64,000 nucleotides of DNA, from NCBI RefSeq assembly GCF_000519185.1, contig NZ_JAFA01000014.1, positions 124,001 through 188,000 of the forward strand, given 5' to 3'. This document shows positions 42,251 through 50,378 of the stretch, in pieces. Positions within the stretch are counted from its first letter, which is position 1, and every line of letters starts with the position of its first letter. The notes below the pieces were generated by a model. The model had not been told where the DNA came from. It did not search any database and worked only from the letters and a program-made list of their open reading frames with translations. A program made the position numbers and the translations under genes. The DNA comes from Paraburkholderia nodosa DSM 21604 (GTDB lineage Bacteria > Pseudomonadota > Gammaproteobacteria > Burkholderiales > Burkholderiaceae).

Positions 42251-42367
42251 GCTTCCATACGGTCGGCCACGTCGAGCCGGCGTCGGAATCCGCTAGCCGA
42301 CGCCCGGCAAAGGGCGAGCAATTTCGCGCTAGGGTGCGAGTTCCGCGCTGATGAAGCGCTAAAGGAT

Positions 42368-42814
42368 ATGGTTGCCGTGAGACTCCCTCATCTGATTCGG
42401 CACGCCGTTGTTGTTACGGCCTTCGCCTCGAACGCAATCTACGCGCATGAGATTGGAGCAAGCCCGGATTGCCATGCTGGGCCGCACGAATTCATTCAAC
42501 AGCTGCTTGCCAAAAAGGAAATAGATCCACGACCAATGAAAGTGTCGGCCAATTCAGTCAATGCGTATTGTCCCAGGCAGAAGCAGAGCCTGACTGCGCT
42601 CGGATTTAAAGTCCAGGCTGTATTTGGCTCCGTCCCGGACGATGGGACGTTCCAGCAGACAGCCGATGGTGACGGAGCGCCGCGTCAAATCTATGGTGTT
42701 GCCGTAGTGGCAGGGGAAGACGCGGTGAGGGAGCGCCTTTGTCAAATCGGCAGCACCGCGACGGTGAAGGTCGTCATGCCGCTTGTCATCTCCGCCGTTG
42801 TTTGTGAGAAGTAG
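42368..42814 (+). CDS. Hypothetical exported protein
   Basis: A 148-residue protein with an N-terminal signal (LIRHAVVVTAFASNAIYAHE, cleavage near residue 26). The mature chain has cysteines near residues 35, 64, 123 and 146, enough for two disulfides, and a GFKVQAVFGSV segment near 83. I recognise no family. Codon usage is slightly less GC-rich than in the operons further left. Confidence 0.62.
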   Translation: MVAVRLPHLIRHAVVVTAFASNAIYAHEIGASPDCHAGPHEFIQQLLAKKEIDPRPMKVSANSVNAYCPRQKQSLTALGFKVQAVFGSVPDDGTFQQTADGDGAPRQIYGVAVVAGEDAVRERLCQIGSTATVKVVMPLVISAVVCEK

Positions 42815-42963
42815 CCGGTTTTCAAACTTCCTGCGACTCGGCAGTCGCTCGAGCGTTGCAGCACATAGTGCATCTACACCTCGCGCCTGACAGGATGTAT
42901 GGCGCTATTCGAGGGTTTTCGGTAAAATAGGCCTTTCCATGGTCTTCGGCTTACTACTTCGTC

Positions 42964-43911
42964 ATGCATCGAATTGGATTCTTCGTTTGCCGTGGCCACG
43001 ATGCTCTTGATCTTGGTGGGCCACTTGCGGCTTTCAATCAGGTGGCGACAGCCGCTGGCCGTACTCCATATGATCTTCATGTAATCTCGCAGTCCGGAGG
43101 CCCGGTTCCTGGCAATACGGGCCTTTCGATCGAGACAAAGCCGATCGGAAAGCGCACGTTTGATACCGTCATTTTCGTGGGCGGTGATATCGATCCGATG
43201 CAGACACCGGAAAACATCGCCGCTGCCAGGAAACTGGGCGCCAGGGCGTCGCGGGTGGCGAGCGTGTGTACGGGAGCGTTTCTGCTTGCGGAAACCGGCT
43301 TGCTGGATGGATTGCGCGCAACGACGCACTGGCGATATGCTGCTCTATTGCAGTCTCGCTTCCCCCACACCAGGGTCGAGGGCAATAGTATCTATATCGT
43401 GGACGGCCGCATTTGGACGTCGGCGGGCATCGCCTCCGGAATAGACCTGGCGCTCGGCATGATTGAAAGAGATATGGGTGCGGAAACTGCGCGCGCTGTT
43501 TCCAGGCTTCTGGTTGTTCCGTATCGTCGACCAGGAGGGCAGTCCCAATTCTCCGCCATGTCGCAAATGGAGCCGGAATCGGATCGTATCCGCATCGCCC
43601 TGAACTTTGCCAGGGAACATCTGGCTGAAGCGCTACCTGTGGAACGACTCGCCGATGCCGCGAGTTTAAGTCTGCGACAGTTCGGACGAGCATTTCGCCG
43701 GGAAACGGGTGAAACACCTGCGAAGGCGGTCGAACGCTTGCGGGTTGAAGCTGCGAGGCTGCGCCTGCAGGATGGCAGCGAACCGATCGAACAGATTGCT
43801 CTGGCCGTGGGATTCACTGATCCGGAACGGATGCGGAGGGCCTTCATCAAACTGCATGGGCACCCACCGCAAGCGATCCGGCGCGAGAGCAGATTGAACA
43901 GTGCGCGCTGA
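42964..43911 (+). CDS. GlxA-type regulator (DJ-1/PfpI domain plus AraC HTH)
   Basis: A 315-residue regulator. The N-terminal PfpI-like domain keeps the nucleophile-elbow cysteine C102 (SVCTGAFLLAETGLL) followed by ATTHWRYA. The C-terminal AraC domain has VERLADAASLSLRQFGRAFRRETGETP near 228 and IEQIALAVGFTDPERMRRAFIKLHGHPP near 277. Such proteins respond to small metabolites (arginine, betaine or carnitine derivatives in known cases). Its target is not obvious; the converging DUF4440 and DJ-1/SDR genes are candidates. Confidence 0.9.
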   Translation: MHRIGFFVCRGHDALDLGGPLAAFNQVATAAGRTPYDLHVISQSGGPVPGNTGLSIETKPIGKRTFDTVIFVGGDIDPMQTPENIAAARKLGARASRVASVCTGAFLLAETGLLDGLRATTHWRYAALLQSRFPHTRVEGNSIYIVDGRIWTSAGIASGIDLALGMIERDMGAETARAVSRLLVVPYRRPGGQSQFSAMSQMEPESDRIRIALNFAREHLAEALPVERLADAASLSLRQFGRAFRRETGETPAKAVERLRVEAARLRLQDGSEPIEQIALAVGFTDPERMRRAFIKLHGHPPQAIRRESRLNSAR

Positions 43912-43966
43912 TCGAGCGCCGGCCTGGTGGCGCTCGCGGTACGTGACTACCTACATCGCCAGGCGC

Positions 43967-44449
43967 TCAGCGGCCATCGGATTTCTGGGCAGCGTAGTCA
44001 TTCCAGATGTCGCGATGCAATTTCCACGCGCCGCCCTCCTTCAGAAAGAGGAGGATCTGCTTACCGCGGTATTTAAGGTTTCCAACATGGTCACGGATTT
44101 CCGCATCCGAGACCTCCGTCACGATCCGGTCGTTACCGTAGAACTCGTAATTGCTGAACGATACGGTGTCGGGTTTTGCGCCGGCATACCCCTTGGCGAA
44201 GTGCGCCGCAATCGCGCTGCCACCCGTCACCCTGTCGCCGCCGGGCGGCAGGAGTGCGCCATCGTTGGTATAGAGGCTGCCTATCGCCTCATAGTCCCCT
44301 CGCGCAAAGGCATCCGCCCATCGCGCGTTCTCGGCTTTGATGGCCGCTTCGGTTTGAGGCTGCAGGCCGCCAGCAATTGCTGGCACGGCAAACGCGAAAA
44401 AGGAAAAGCAGGCTGCAACGGCAGCAGCAAAAAGACGAATCTGTTGCAT
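43967..44449 (-). CDS. Exported DUF4440/SnoaL-like protein
   Basis: A 160-residue protein. The Sec signal (LFAAAVAACFSFFAFAVPAIAGG) is cleaved near residue 27. The remaining domain, AAIKAENARWADAFARGDYEAIGSLYTNDGALLPPGGDRVTGGSAIAAHFA with a final WKLHRDIWND strand, is the NTF2-like fold of the SgcJ/EcaC/DUF4440 group. The role is unknown; catalysis is rare in exported members. It lies 126 bp downstream of the Tat-exported DJ-1 gene. Confidence 0.85.
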   Translation of the reverse strand: MQQIRLFAAAVAACFSFFAFAVPAIAGGLQPQTEAAIKAENARWADAFARGDYEAIGSLYTNDGALLPPGGDRVTGGSAIAAHFAKGYAGAKPDTVSFSNYEFYGNDRIVTEVSDAEIRDHVGNLKYRGKQILLFLKEGGAWKLHRDIWNDYAAQKSDGR

Positions 44450-44575
44450 TTAACGATTTCCGATCAGGGTTTAAATCGAAGGGACTGCGCCAGAGTGGGC
44501 AGGTGAGGCAAGCAATGTCGGCTGCGGCTGCATCGAAACCCGTGCAAGTCCTCACAGACATTGCCTGCGGGCATG

Positions 44576-45436
44576 TCAGCGAACGCCTGGGATTCGTGCG
44601 AGCCCCCGGGATGCGCCGGGCAGTTCTTTGTCGACCATCGCGATGACTTCCGGCCGTGCGTCTCTGGGATGGCCGGAATGGAACGGCGGAGCGGGATCGT
44701 ATTCGATCACGAGTTGCGTGAATTCGGCGGCCTGTTGACCGCGCAGCTTCGCTGCAACGCGAAGTGCGAAATCGATGCCCGCCGTCACGCCGCCGCCGCT
44801 CATGAAGCGGCCGTTGTCGTCTTCCACGAATCGATCCGGCACGGGAATCGCGCCATATTCGGACAGCTTGTTGACGAAGGCCCAATGGCAGGCGCTTCGC
44901 TTACCCTTGAGAATACCCGTCGCAGCGAGCACCAGCGATCCGTTGCAAACCGACGTCACATGTTTGGCGCTTTCCGCCAAACGCCGGATCTGCGCTTGAT
45001 ACTCGGGTCGCATCGGCGCCGTCAAATCGGACCCGCCGGGCACCAGAATCAGGTCTGTCTTTTCAATATCGGCCAGTCGTTCAGTCTTCCCATACACCAC
45101 CCCGAATTCGAGGGTCACGTTGCCCCCATTGAGGCTCGCATAGCGAACGTTCGTATTCGGTAACCGATGGAAAATCTCGCTGGGGCCAGCGAAGTCGAGA
45201 AGCGTTCCGCCGTCGTAATTGACAATCAAAATGTTGAGCGGGTCATCCGGGGCAAGTTCGCCCTTGCTGCCTGCCTGCGCAAGAGCAGGCGTGGTGTGGC
45301 CAAGCAGGGCTCCGCCACCCAGCACGGCGCCCAGCGTGGCGATGCTTCCGAACTTGAGAACGTCGCGGCGCGAACGACCTGCTCCGGTGAGTGGCTTTCC
45401 GGAGGCATTGTTTTCGCTACTGTCGGTCAAGATCAT
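44576..45436 (-). CDS. Tat-exported DJ-1/PfpI family protein
   Basis: A 286-residue protein. A twin-arginine signal (GRSRRDVLKFGSIATLGAVLGGGALLG, residues 20-46) is followed by TPALAQA, so it is exported folded. The DJ-1/PfpI domain has D81 (LLDFAGPSEIF) and the nucleophile cysteine C164 (SVCNGSLVLAATG), with ACHWAFVN and GGVTAGIDFAL as in isonitrile-hydratase-like members. It starts with ATG right after AAGGAGAA; the close spacing makes a TTG two codons later possible. It lies 146 bp after the SDR gene in the same direction. Confidence 0.86.
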   Translation of the reverse strand: MILTDSSENNASGKPLTGAGRSRRDVLKFGSIATLGAVLGGGALLGHTTPALAQAGSKGELAPDDPLNILIVNYDGGTLLDFAGPSEIFHRLPNTNVRYASLNGGNVTLEFGVVYGKTERLADIEKTDLILVPGGSDLTAPMRPEYQAQIRRLAESAKHVTSVCNGSLVLAATGILKGKRSACHWAFVNKLSEYGAIPVPDRFVEDDNGRFMSGGGVTAGIDFALRVAAKLRGQQAAEFTQLVIEYDPAPPFHSGHPRDARPEVIAMVDKELPGASRGLARIPGVR

Positions 45437-45582
45437 TTCTCCTTGCGCTTCGGCCCCTCCGCGTTCGCAACCAGGTTGGGCCGGATTGAAAACCACCACG
45501 ACAAGAAAGCGTGGTGGACGTGTGATCAAGGTGTGGATGAGCCGAAAGGACGTCCAGGGCTCTTGAGTCGGATAGCGCAGGC

Positions 45583-46329
45583 TTAAAGCTGCGAGGCACC
45601 GCCATCGACAATCAGTTCGCTGCCGACAACGTAGGAAGATTCGTCGCTGGCGAGATAGAGCGCAGCGTAGGCAATGTCCTCTGCCTTGCCCATGTGGCCA
45701 ACCGGGATGGACTTCGCGAACTCGCTCTTGAAGTTGCGGACGTCCTCGTCCGACATACCCCACTTGCTGAGCAGGGGCGTGTCCGTGCCGCCAGGCGCGA
45801 TCGCGTTGAACCGGATCTTGCGATCGAGAAACTCGTAGGACCAACTGCGGGCAAGTGATCGCACGGCGGCCTTCGCCGCCGCAGTCAACGATATGCCATG
45901 CTTGCCGGTCTGGGCGACGAACGATGTATTGAGAATGACTGAGGAGCCCTCTCGCAAGTCCGGCAGCACCGCTTGAAGCGTGTAAACCACGCCCTTGATG
46001 TTGATGTCCATGATCTCGTTGTAGAGGTCATCGTCGATGTCATTGAGTGCGGACGGGAAAGCCCAACCAGCGTTGGCGAACACGACATCCAGGCCGCCGA
46101 ACTTTGCTTTTACCTCAGCGGCAATCGCCCGCATGTCCTCGATCGAACGTACATCGCCCTTGAGAACTAACGCATTCTCGCCAAGCTCGGCCTTCACACG
46201 CTCTAATGCGGCAACATCGCGACCAGTAACCGCTACCCGAGCGCCTTCTGCAATGAAAAGCCTGGCGGTCGCGAGACCGATGCCGCTAGTACCGCCCGTA
46301 ATCAAAGCTGACTTGTTTTTAAGCCTCAT
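45583..46329 (-). CDS. SDR-family protein lacking the catalytic tyrosine
   Basis: A 248-residue protein of the classical SDR fold with TGGTSGIG (residues 11-18), NAG near 86 and S136. The usual YxxxK reads TAAAK (T149, K153), so the proton-donating tyrosine is absent, although the surrounding GISLTAAAKAAVRSLARSW clearly aligns with GxSVYxATKAAVRS relatives. AAAGGAA precedes the start. Activity is doubtful unless another residue substitutes. It is upstream of the Tat DJ-1 gene. Confidence 0.88.
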   Translation of the reverse strand: MRLKNKSALITGGTSGIGLATARLFIAEGARVAVTGRDVAALERVKAELGENALVLKGDVRSIEDMRAIAAEVKAKFGGLDVVFANAGWAFPSALNDIDDDLYNEIMDINIKGVVYTLQAVLPDLREGSSVILNTSFVAQTGKHGISLTAAAKAAVRSLARSWSYEFLDRKIRFNAIAPGGTDTPLLSKWGMSDEDVRNFKSEFAKSIPVGHMGKAEDIAYAALYLASDESSYVVGSELIVDGGASQL

Positions 46330-46676
46330 CTTCGGTTCCTTTCTTTGCTCGAAATTGATCAAAACCGGAAGTACAAGACGCAATTGCGTTTGTGCTCATG
46401 TTCCGGCCTGATGCCTGCGCAAATTATGGAGCCTGAATGAAATGGCTCAAAGGTCGTATAACCCTCAAAAAACGCCACTCATTAAAACGGATGACTCACG
46501 CACCTCGGCGTTGACTGGCGGCCGCATGCAAAGTTGGTGGACTCGCGGCTGCCCCGAAAACGTAGCGAAGCCTCTGACTCTCCGATAAGACAGCGGACTA
46601 GCGCTCATGTTGACTGAGTGACTCAAACGGGTCGATCAGCCCCAACCGCCAAACGCTCACACGCTCCGCTCAACTC
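46330..46676. other. Intergenic region without visible gene
   Basis: About 350 bp lie between the SDR start and the hydrolase stop, both minus strand. It must contain the SDR promoter; I see no clear operator or terminator. Confidence 0.4.
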
Positions 46677-47561
46677 CTATCGACAGAACCGCAGAATCGC
46701 ATCGGCAACCTCCTTTGGCGCTTCGCGCTGCGGGAAGTGGCCTACGCCATCGAGTACCTTCCGCTCATACCGCCCAAGGAAAAAAGACTCCCGCCCGCGG
46801 GAACTCTCGGGATGGTTGCAGGTGTCCGCGCCGCCGTGCAGCACCAACGTTGCAACCGACAGCCTCGGCGCGGGATTCAGACGCGCCTCATCTCCGGCAT
46901 AGGCAGGGTCGCCGTCGACAAAGCCCCAACGGTGCCGGTAGCTATGAAGCACGACCTCTGCCCAATCGTCGCCCTCGAATGCCTGTGCCGCTTCGTCGAA
47001 GTCGGCCGGCGCATACCAGCCGGCCGGCGCCCAGGTATCCCACATCTGCCGGGCGAAAGCCTCACGTTCGTCCCGCACCACGCGTGCGCCTCGCGGCGTC
47101 GCCATCAACCAGTGGTACCAGTAATTGCGCACCTGCTGCAGGGTCAGTAGCTGGTTCGGATCATTGGTGCCGTATCCCACCGATAGCATCACCAGATGAG
47201 AAGCCACGCCGTCTCGCAGGCCGCACGCATTAGCGACCGCGCGTGCGCCCCAATCGTGGCCGACCAATACTGGCTGCTCAACGCCCAGCACGTCGAGGAA
47301 ATCCAGAAGATCGCGGCCCAGCGCGGACAACTGGCCGCTGCGAGGCGTGGCCGTATCGCGGAACCGGGTGGGCGCGAAGCCCCGCAGCGCCGGCGCGAGC
47401 ACGCGGTAACCCGCATCGGCCAGAATGGGCGCGACGTTCTTCCAGCACTGGGGGCTGTCCGGCCAGCCGTGCAGCAGCACCGCGGTGCGCGCTCCCTGCG
47501 GGTTCCATTCGAGCCAGGCGATATCGAGCCGCCCGGTGGCGGCGTGGCGGTAGGTGTTCAT
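46677..47561 (-). CDS. Alpha/beta hydrolase, epoxide-hydrolase/dehalogenase type
   Basis: A 294-residue alpha/beta hydrolase. HGWPDSPQCW (residues 31-40) is the oxyanion-hole segment, D103 in GHDWGA is the nucleophile and the histidine in GVGHFPQ near residue 274 completes the triad. An Asp nucleophile points to epoxide hydrolases or haloalkane dehalogenases. GAGG lies 6 bp before the ATG. It is divergent from a LysR gene with an inverted repeat in the 103-bp gap. Confidence 0.9.
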   Translation of the reverse strand: MNTYRHAATGRLDIAWLEWNPQGARTAVLLHGWPDSPQCWKNVAPILADAGYRVLAPALRGFAPTRFRDTATPRSGQLSALGRDLLDFLDVLGVEQPVLVGHDWGARAVANACGLRDGVASHLVMLSVGYGTNDPNQLLTLQQVRNYWYHWLMATPRGARVVRDEREAFARQMWDTWAPAGWYAPADFDEAAQAFEGDDWAEVVLHSYRHRWGFVDGDPAYAGDEARLNPAPRLSVATLVLHGGADTCNHPESSRGRESFFLGRYERKVLDGVGHFPQREAPKEVADAILRFCR

Positions 47562-47624
47562 CGTATTCCTCGTGCAAACAGGGAAGTCCCACGATAGCTC
47601 GACGCCTCGTGCCGATTGGTGAAT

Positions 47625-47645
47625 AATCACGAATCATTGGTGATT
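47625..47645. promoter_or_regulatory. LysR-type inverted repeat between hydrolase and regulator
   Basis: AATCAC (47625-47630) and GTGATT (47640-47645) form a dyad with a 9-bp spacer. ATTGGTGA also occurs twice, 20 bp apart (47615-47622 and 47635-47642). It lies in the shared promoter region, where LysR proteins usually bind. Confidence 0.5.
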
Positions 47646-47664
47646 TTTCGTGTTGAATAATCTC

Positions 47665-48567
47665 ATGGACATTCTGCCCACTGCCGACGGTGCTCCGCTC
47701 GATACCGTGTTGCTGCGAACCTTCTTTGAAGTCGTGGACAGCGGCAGCTTTGCCACGGCCGCTGAGCGTCTGTCGCTGACCCCTTCGGCCGTGAGCGGAC
47801 ATATCAAGCGCCTGGAACAGATCGTCGGTGTTGGCCTGCTGACCCGCACGACTCGCCACATGGAATTGACGCAGGCCGGCGACACCTTGTACGCCTACGG
47901 CCGCAATATCCTGGATCTGGAACGCGAGGTCCGCGCGAAACTACGCGGCACGCCGCTGCGCGGGCTGCTGCGAGTCGGTGCATCGGAAGATTTTGCGGGC
48001 GCCTGGCTGCCCAAGGTCCTGCAGCGTTTTCGCCAGCGGCATCCCGAAGCGACAATCGACCTGAGAGTCGGCATCACGGCCGATCTGTTGCGCCAGCAGG
48101 AGCGCGGTCGTCTCGATCTCGTGTTCGGCAAGCAATGCAGCCGTGTCGGCAAAGGCGGCACGCTGCTGTGGGAAGAGCCGCTAGTCTGGGCCTACGCGGA
48201 AGACGCCGATCTGGATCTCGACCAGCCGCTGCCGCTGGCCGTTTTCCCCGATCCCTGCATTTATCGCGAGTCCGCAATCACCGCACTCAACAAGGCCGGT
48301 CGAGCGTGGCGCCTGGTGTTCGAGAGCAGTAGCATGGCAGGTTGCCTGTCGGCGGCGAGTTCGGGTTTCGCAGTGACGGTCATCGCCGATAGTCAGCGAG
48401 TCGAAGGCTTGCGCTTGTTGGGTCGCAAGGAAGGACTGCCCGCATTGCCAGTTGCCCGTTTTTACGCGTTTCCTCGGACCGACTCGCCGGCCTGTGCAGC
48501 TTTGATCGATGCTGCACGCCGCGCAGGCCAGCAGGGCCGCTTCAGCCCACGCGCACTTCGCGCGTGA
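47665..48567 (+). CDS. LysR-family transcriptional regulator
   Basis: A regulator of about 300 residues. The N-terminal HTH (LLRTFFEVVDSGSFATAAERLSLTPSAVSGHIKRLEQIVGVGLLTRTTRHMELTQAG) is followed by the periplasmic-binding-like effector domain starting GLLRVGASEDFAGAWLPKVL. ATG 47665 (MDILPTADG) is preferred to the GTG at 47650. It is divergent from the alpha/beta hydrolase and probably regulates it. Confidence 0.92.
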   Translation: MDILPTADGAPLDTVLLRTFFEVVDSGSFATAAERLSLTPSAVSGHIKRLEQIVGVGLLTRTTRHMELTQAGDTLYAYGRNILDLEREVRAKLRGTPLRGLLRVGASEDFAGAWLPKVLQRFRQRHPEATIDLRVGITADLLRQQERGRLDLVFGKQCSRVGKGGTLLWEEPLVWAYAEDADLDLDQPLPLAVFPDPCIYRESAITALNKAGRAWRLVFESSSMAGCLSAASSGFAVTVIADSQRVEGLRLLGRKEGLPALPVARFYAFPRTDSPACAALIDAARRAGQQGRFSPRALRA

Positions 48568-48606
48568 CCGGTCCGTCGTTTGCCTCAGGTGGTGAGACGG
48601 TCGACG

Positions 48607-48630
48607 TTCAGTCGAGCCCGCCCTGGCACA
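48607..48630. repeat. 24-bp direct repeat, left copy
   Basis: These 24 bp are identical to 50355-50378, which encode the last codons (CQGGLD and stop) of the aldehyde dehydrogenase gene. The match continues imperfectly for a few bases on the outer side. The two copies bracket the GST/TetR module. Confidence 0.7.
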
Positions 48631-48676
48631 TGCGTGTAACGAATGGCCGTTCTAACCGGTCGCCGCTTTCGTTGCA

Positions 48677-49354
48677 TCACTGATCCGTCCCGGTCAGTCG
48701 TGACGCCCGGGCCAGGGCAGCAAACACCGGCTGGCTCCTTACGCTCTCGCGCTCCAGCATTCTTGCGTACCAGGCTTGAAGTGCCTCGCACTCCGCAGGC
48801 ACCGGTAGCTTCACAAGCGCCGCAAAGATCAAACCGCCGATGACGGTGATGTCGGCCATCGAGAAAGTCTCGCCGGCGACATAGGGTTGGCTTTGCAGAA
48901 CGGCATCAAAGTAGCGCATACCCTTCAGCGCCTTGTCGCGTTGACGGAACCCCCACTCCGGGTTTTGATACGTCTCGACGTTGGGGCCCAGCCCCGGCGT
49001 GCCATGATGGAAATAGACACTGACGGCGTCGAGCAGCTCCAACTCGGCGCGCTTGCTCATCATGTGGATCACACCCTTTTCGCGCGGTGTGCTACCGGTG
49101 AGCGTGGGCGCGCCATCGAGCGCGTCGAGGTATTCGGTAATGGCGGTGCACTCGGCAATACAGGTTCCGTCATCGAGTTCGAGCACCGGCAGCGTACCCG
49201 AATAGTTCTTGCCGGCGATGAACTCGGGCTTTTTGTGCTCCCCCTTGTAAAGATCGACCATCACGAACTGGACGCGCGATTGCAGCCTCTTTTCAGCCAG
49301 GACGACGCGCACGCGTGTCGGATACGGCCCTGTCGGGAAGTCGTAGATCTTCAT
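48677..49354 (-). CDS. Glutathione S-transferase family protein
   Basis: A 225-residue GST. The thioredoxin-like N-domain begins MKIYDFPTGPYPTRVRVVLAEK and carries NYSGTLPVLELDDGTCIAECTAITEYLD (residues 51-78), with the Pro and Glu-Cys that contact glutathione. The helical C-domain contains YVAGETFSMADITVIGGL near 174. An alternative ATG at 49399 adds 15 residues; 49354 is chosen because it matches family starts. It is divergent from a TetR gene, with an inverted repeat in between. Confidence 0.9.
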   Translation of the reverse strand: MKIYDFPTGPYPTRVRVVLAEKRLQSRVQFVMVDLYKGEHKKPEFIAGKNYSGTLPVLELDDGTCIAECTAITEYLDALDGAPTLTGSTPREKGVIHMMSKRAELELLDAVSVYFHHGTPGLGPNVETYQNPEWGFRQRDKALKGMRYFDAVLQSQPYVAGETFSMADITVIGGLIFAALVKLPVPAECEALQAWYARMLERESVRSQPVFAALARASRLTGTDQ

Positions 49355-49460
49355 CACGGGTACCTGGGTTGCGTCGAAATTGACAGTACGGGAAGTCATT
49401 GCCGGGGCGCTCCATAGTCGGCTGCATCGGATCGGGCGGCGTGAAGACACATCGCCCACG

Positions 49461-49484
49461 AACCTACCTATCGTTTGTTAGGTT
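49461..49484. promoter_or_regulatory. TetR-type inverted repeat between GST and TetR genes
   Basis: AACCTA (49461-49466) and TAGGTT (49479-49484) are inverse copies 12 bp apart. They overlap a second small palindrome GGTTAACC at 49481-49488. The position, 62 bp before tetR and about 107 bp before the GST start, suits control of both promoters. Confidence 0.5.
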
Positions 49485-49545
49485 AACCATAAAATGTACA
49501 ATACGCGGTGTCAACACCTTTTTCCCGTTTACGGAGGCTGAAGCA

Positions 49546-50121
49546 GTGAGCAACGACGCGAGTTCAAACTCGAGGGAAAGAATCCTGGCGGCCGCCACGA
49601 GGCTCGCGCAGGCGCACGGCTACGGCGGTTTGAATTATCGCGATCTCGCAGACGAGGTTGGCATCAAGGCCGCGAGCATCTACCACCATTTCGAAAGCAA
49701 GGCCGATCTCGGCGCAGCGGTAGCGAGGCGTTACTGGGAGGACTCGGCGGCGGCTCTGGATGACATGCTGGCCAGATCGCAGGACCCGCTGCGCTGCCTT
49801 CGGCACTATCCAGACACCTTCCGCAAGGCGCTCGAGACCGGCAATCGCATATGCCTATGCAGCTTCATGGCCGCCGAAACTGACGACCTGCCGGAAGTCG
49901 TGATGAAAGAAGTCCGGACCTTTGCTGACGTAAATGTGGCGTGGCTGAGCAAGGTTCTCTCCGCAGCGGCCGTGGTCGGTTCCCGGGAGAGCAAACAGCG
50001 GGCTCGCGCTATCTTCGCTGCCATCGCCGGCGCTCAGCTCATCGCGAGGAGCCGCTCCGATATCTCTCTCTATGACGCACTCATCGAAAGCTATCGAAAA
50101 GCGGGCCTTTTGCCCACGTAA
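49546..50121 (+). CDS. TetR/AcrR-family transcriptional regulator
   Basis: A 191-residue regulator. RERILAAATRLAQAHGYGGLNYRDLADEVGIKAASIYHHFESKADLGAAV (residues 9-58) is the HTH. The ligand domain has the NRICLCSFMAAETDDLPEVV segment seen in thiol- or electrophile-sensing members of this group, with two close cysteines that could sense. The GTG start is chosen for its GGAGG 9 bp upstream. It is divergent from the GST gene. Confidence 0.9.
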   Translation: MSNDASSNSRERILAAATRLAQAHGYGGLNYRDLADEVGIKAASIYHHFESKADLGAAVARRYWEDSAAALDDMLARSQDPLRCLRHYPDTFRKALETGNRICLCSFMAAETDDLPEVVMKEVRTFADVNVAWLSKVLSAAAVVGSRESKQRARAIFAAIAGAQLIARSRSDISLYDALIESYRKAGLLPT

Positions 50122-50354
50122 CCGTGCAACAGTCCATGAGCGTGCACGAGGCGCACGACCGGCCGCTTCACGCCCTGAGTCAGTCCGTCAAGCTTTTAAC
50201 GGGGGAGGCGGTTGTCCGTCGCCTGGGCGGACAACATCCGCAAACCGACGTCGGCGAATGGCAAGGCGCTTCGTCGCAAGTAGCACCGCGGTCAGGTCAT
50301 CGAGCCATTCGGCCGCGCGGCCGGTCTCCGCATACCGGACCGCGCGCCGTCAAC

Positions 50355-50378
50355 TTCAGTCGAGCCCGCCCTGGCACA
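50355..50378. repeat. 24-bp direct repeat, right copy
   Basis: This copy lies at the 3' end of the aldehyde dehydrogenase gene and contains its stop. It is identical to 48607-48630. Confidence 0.7.
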
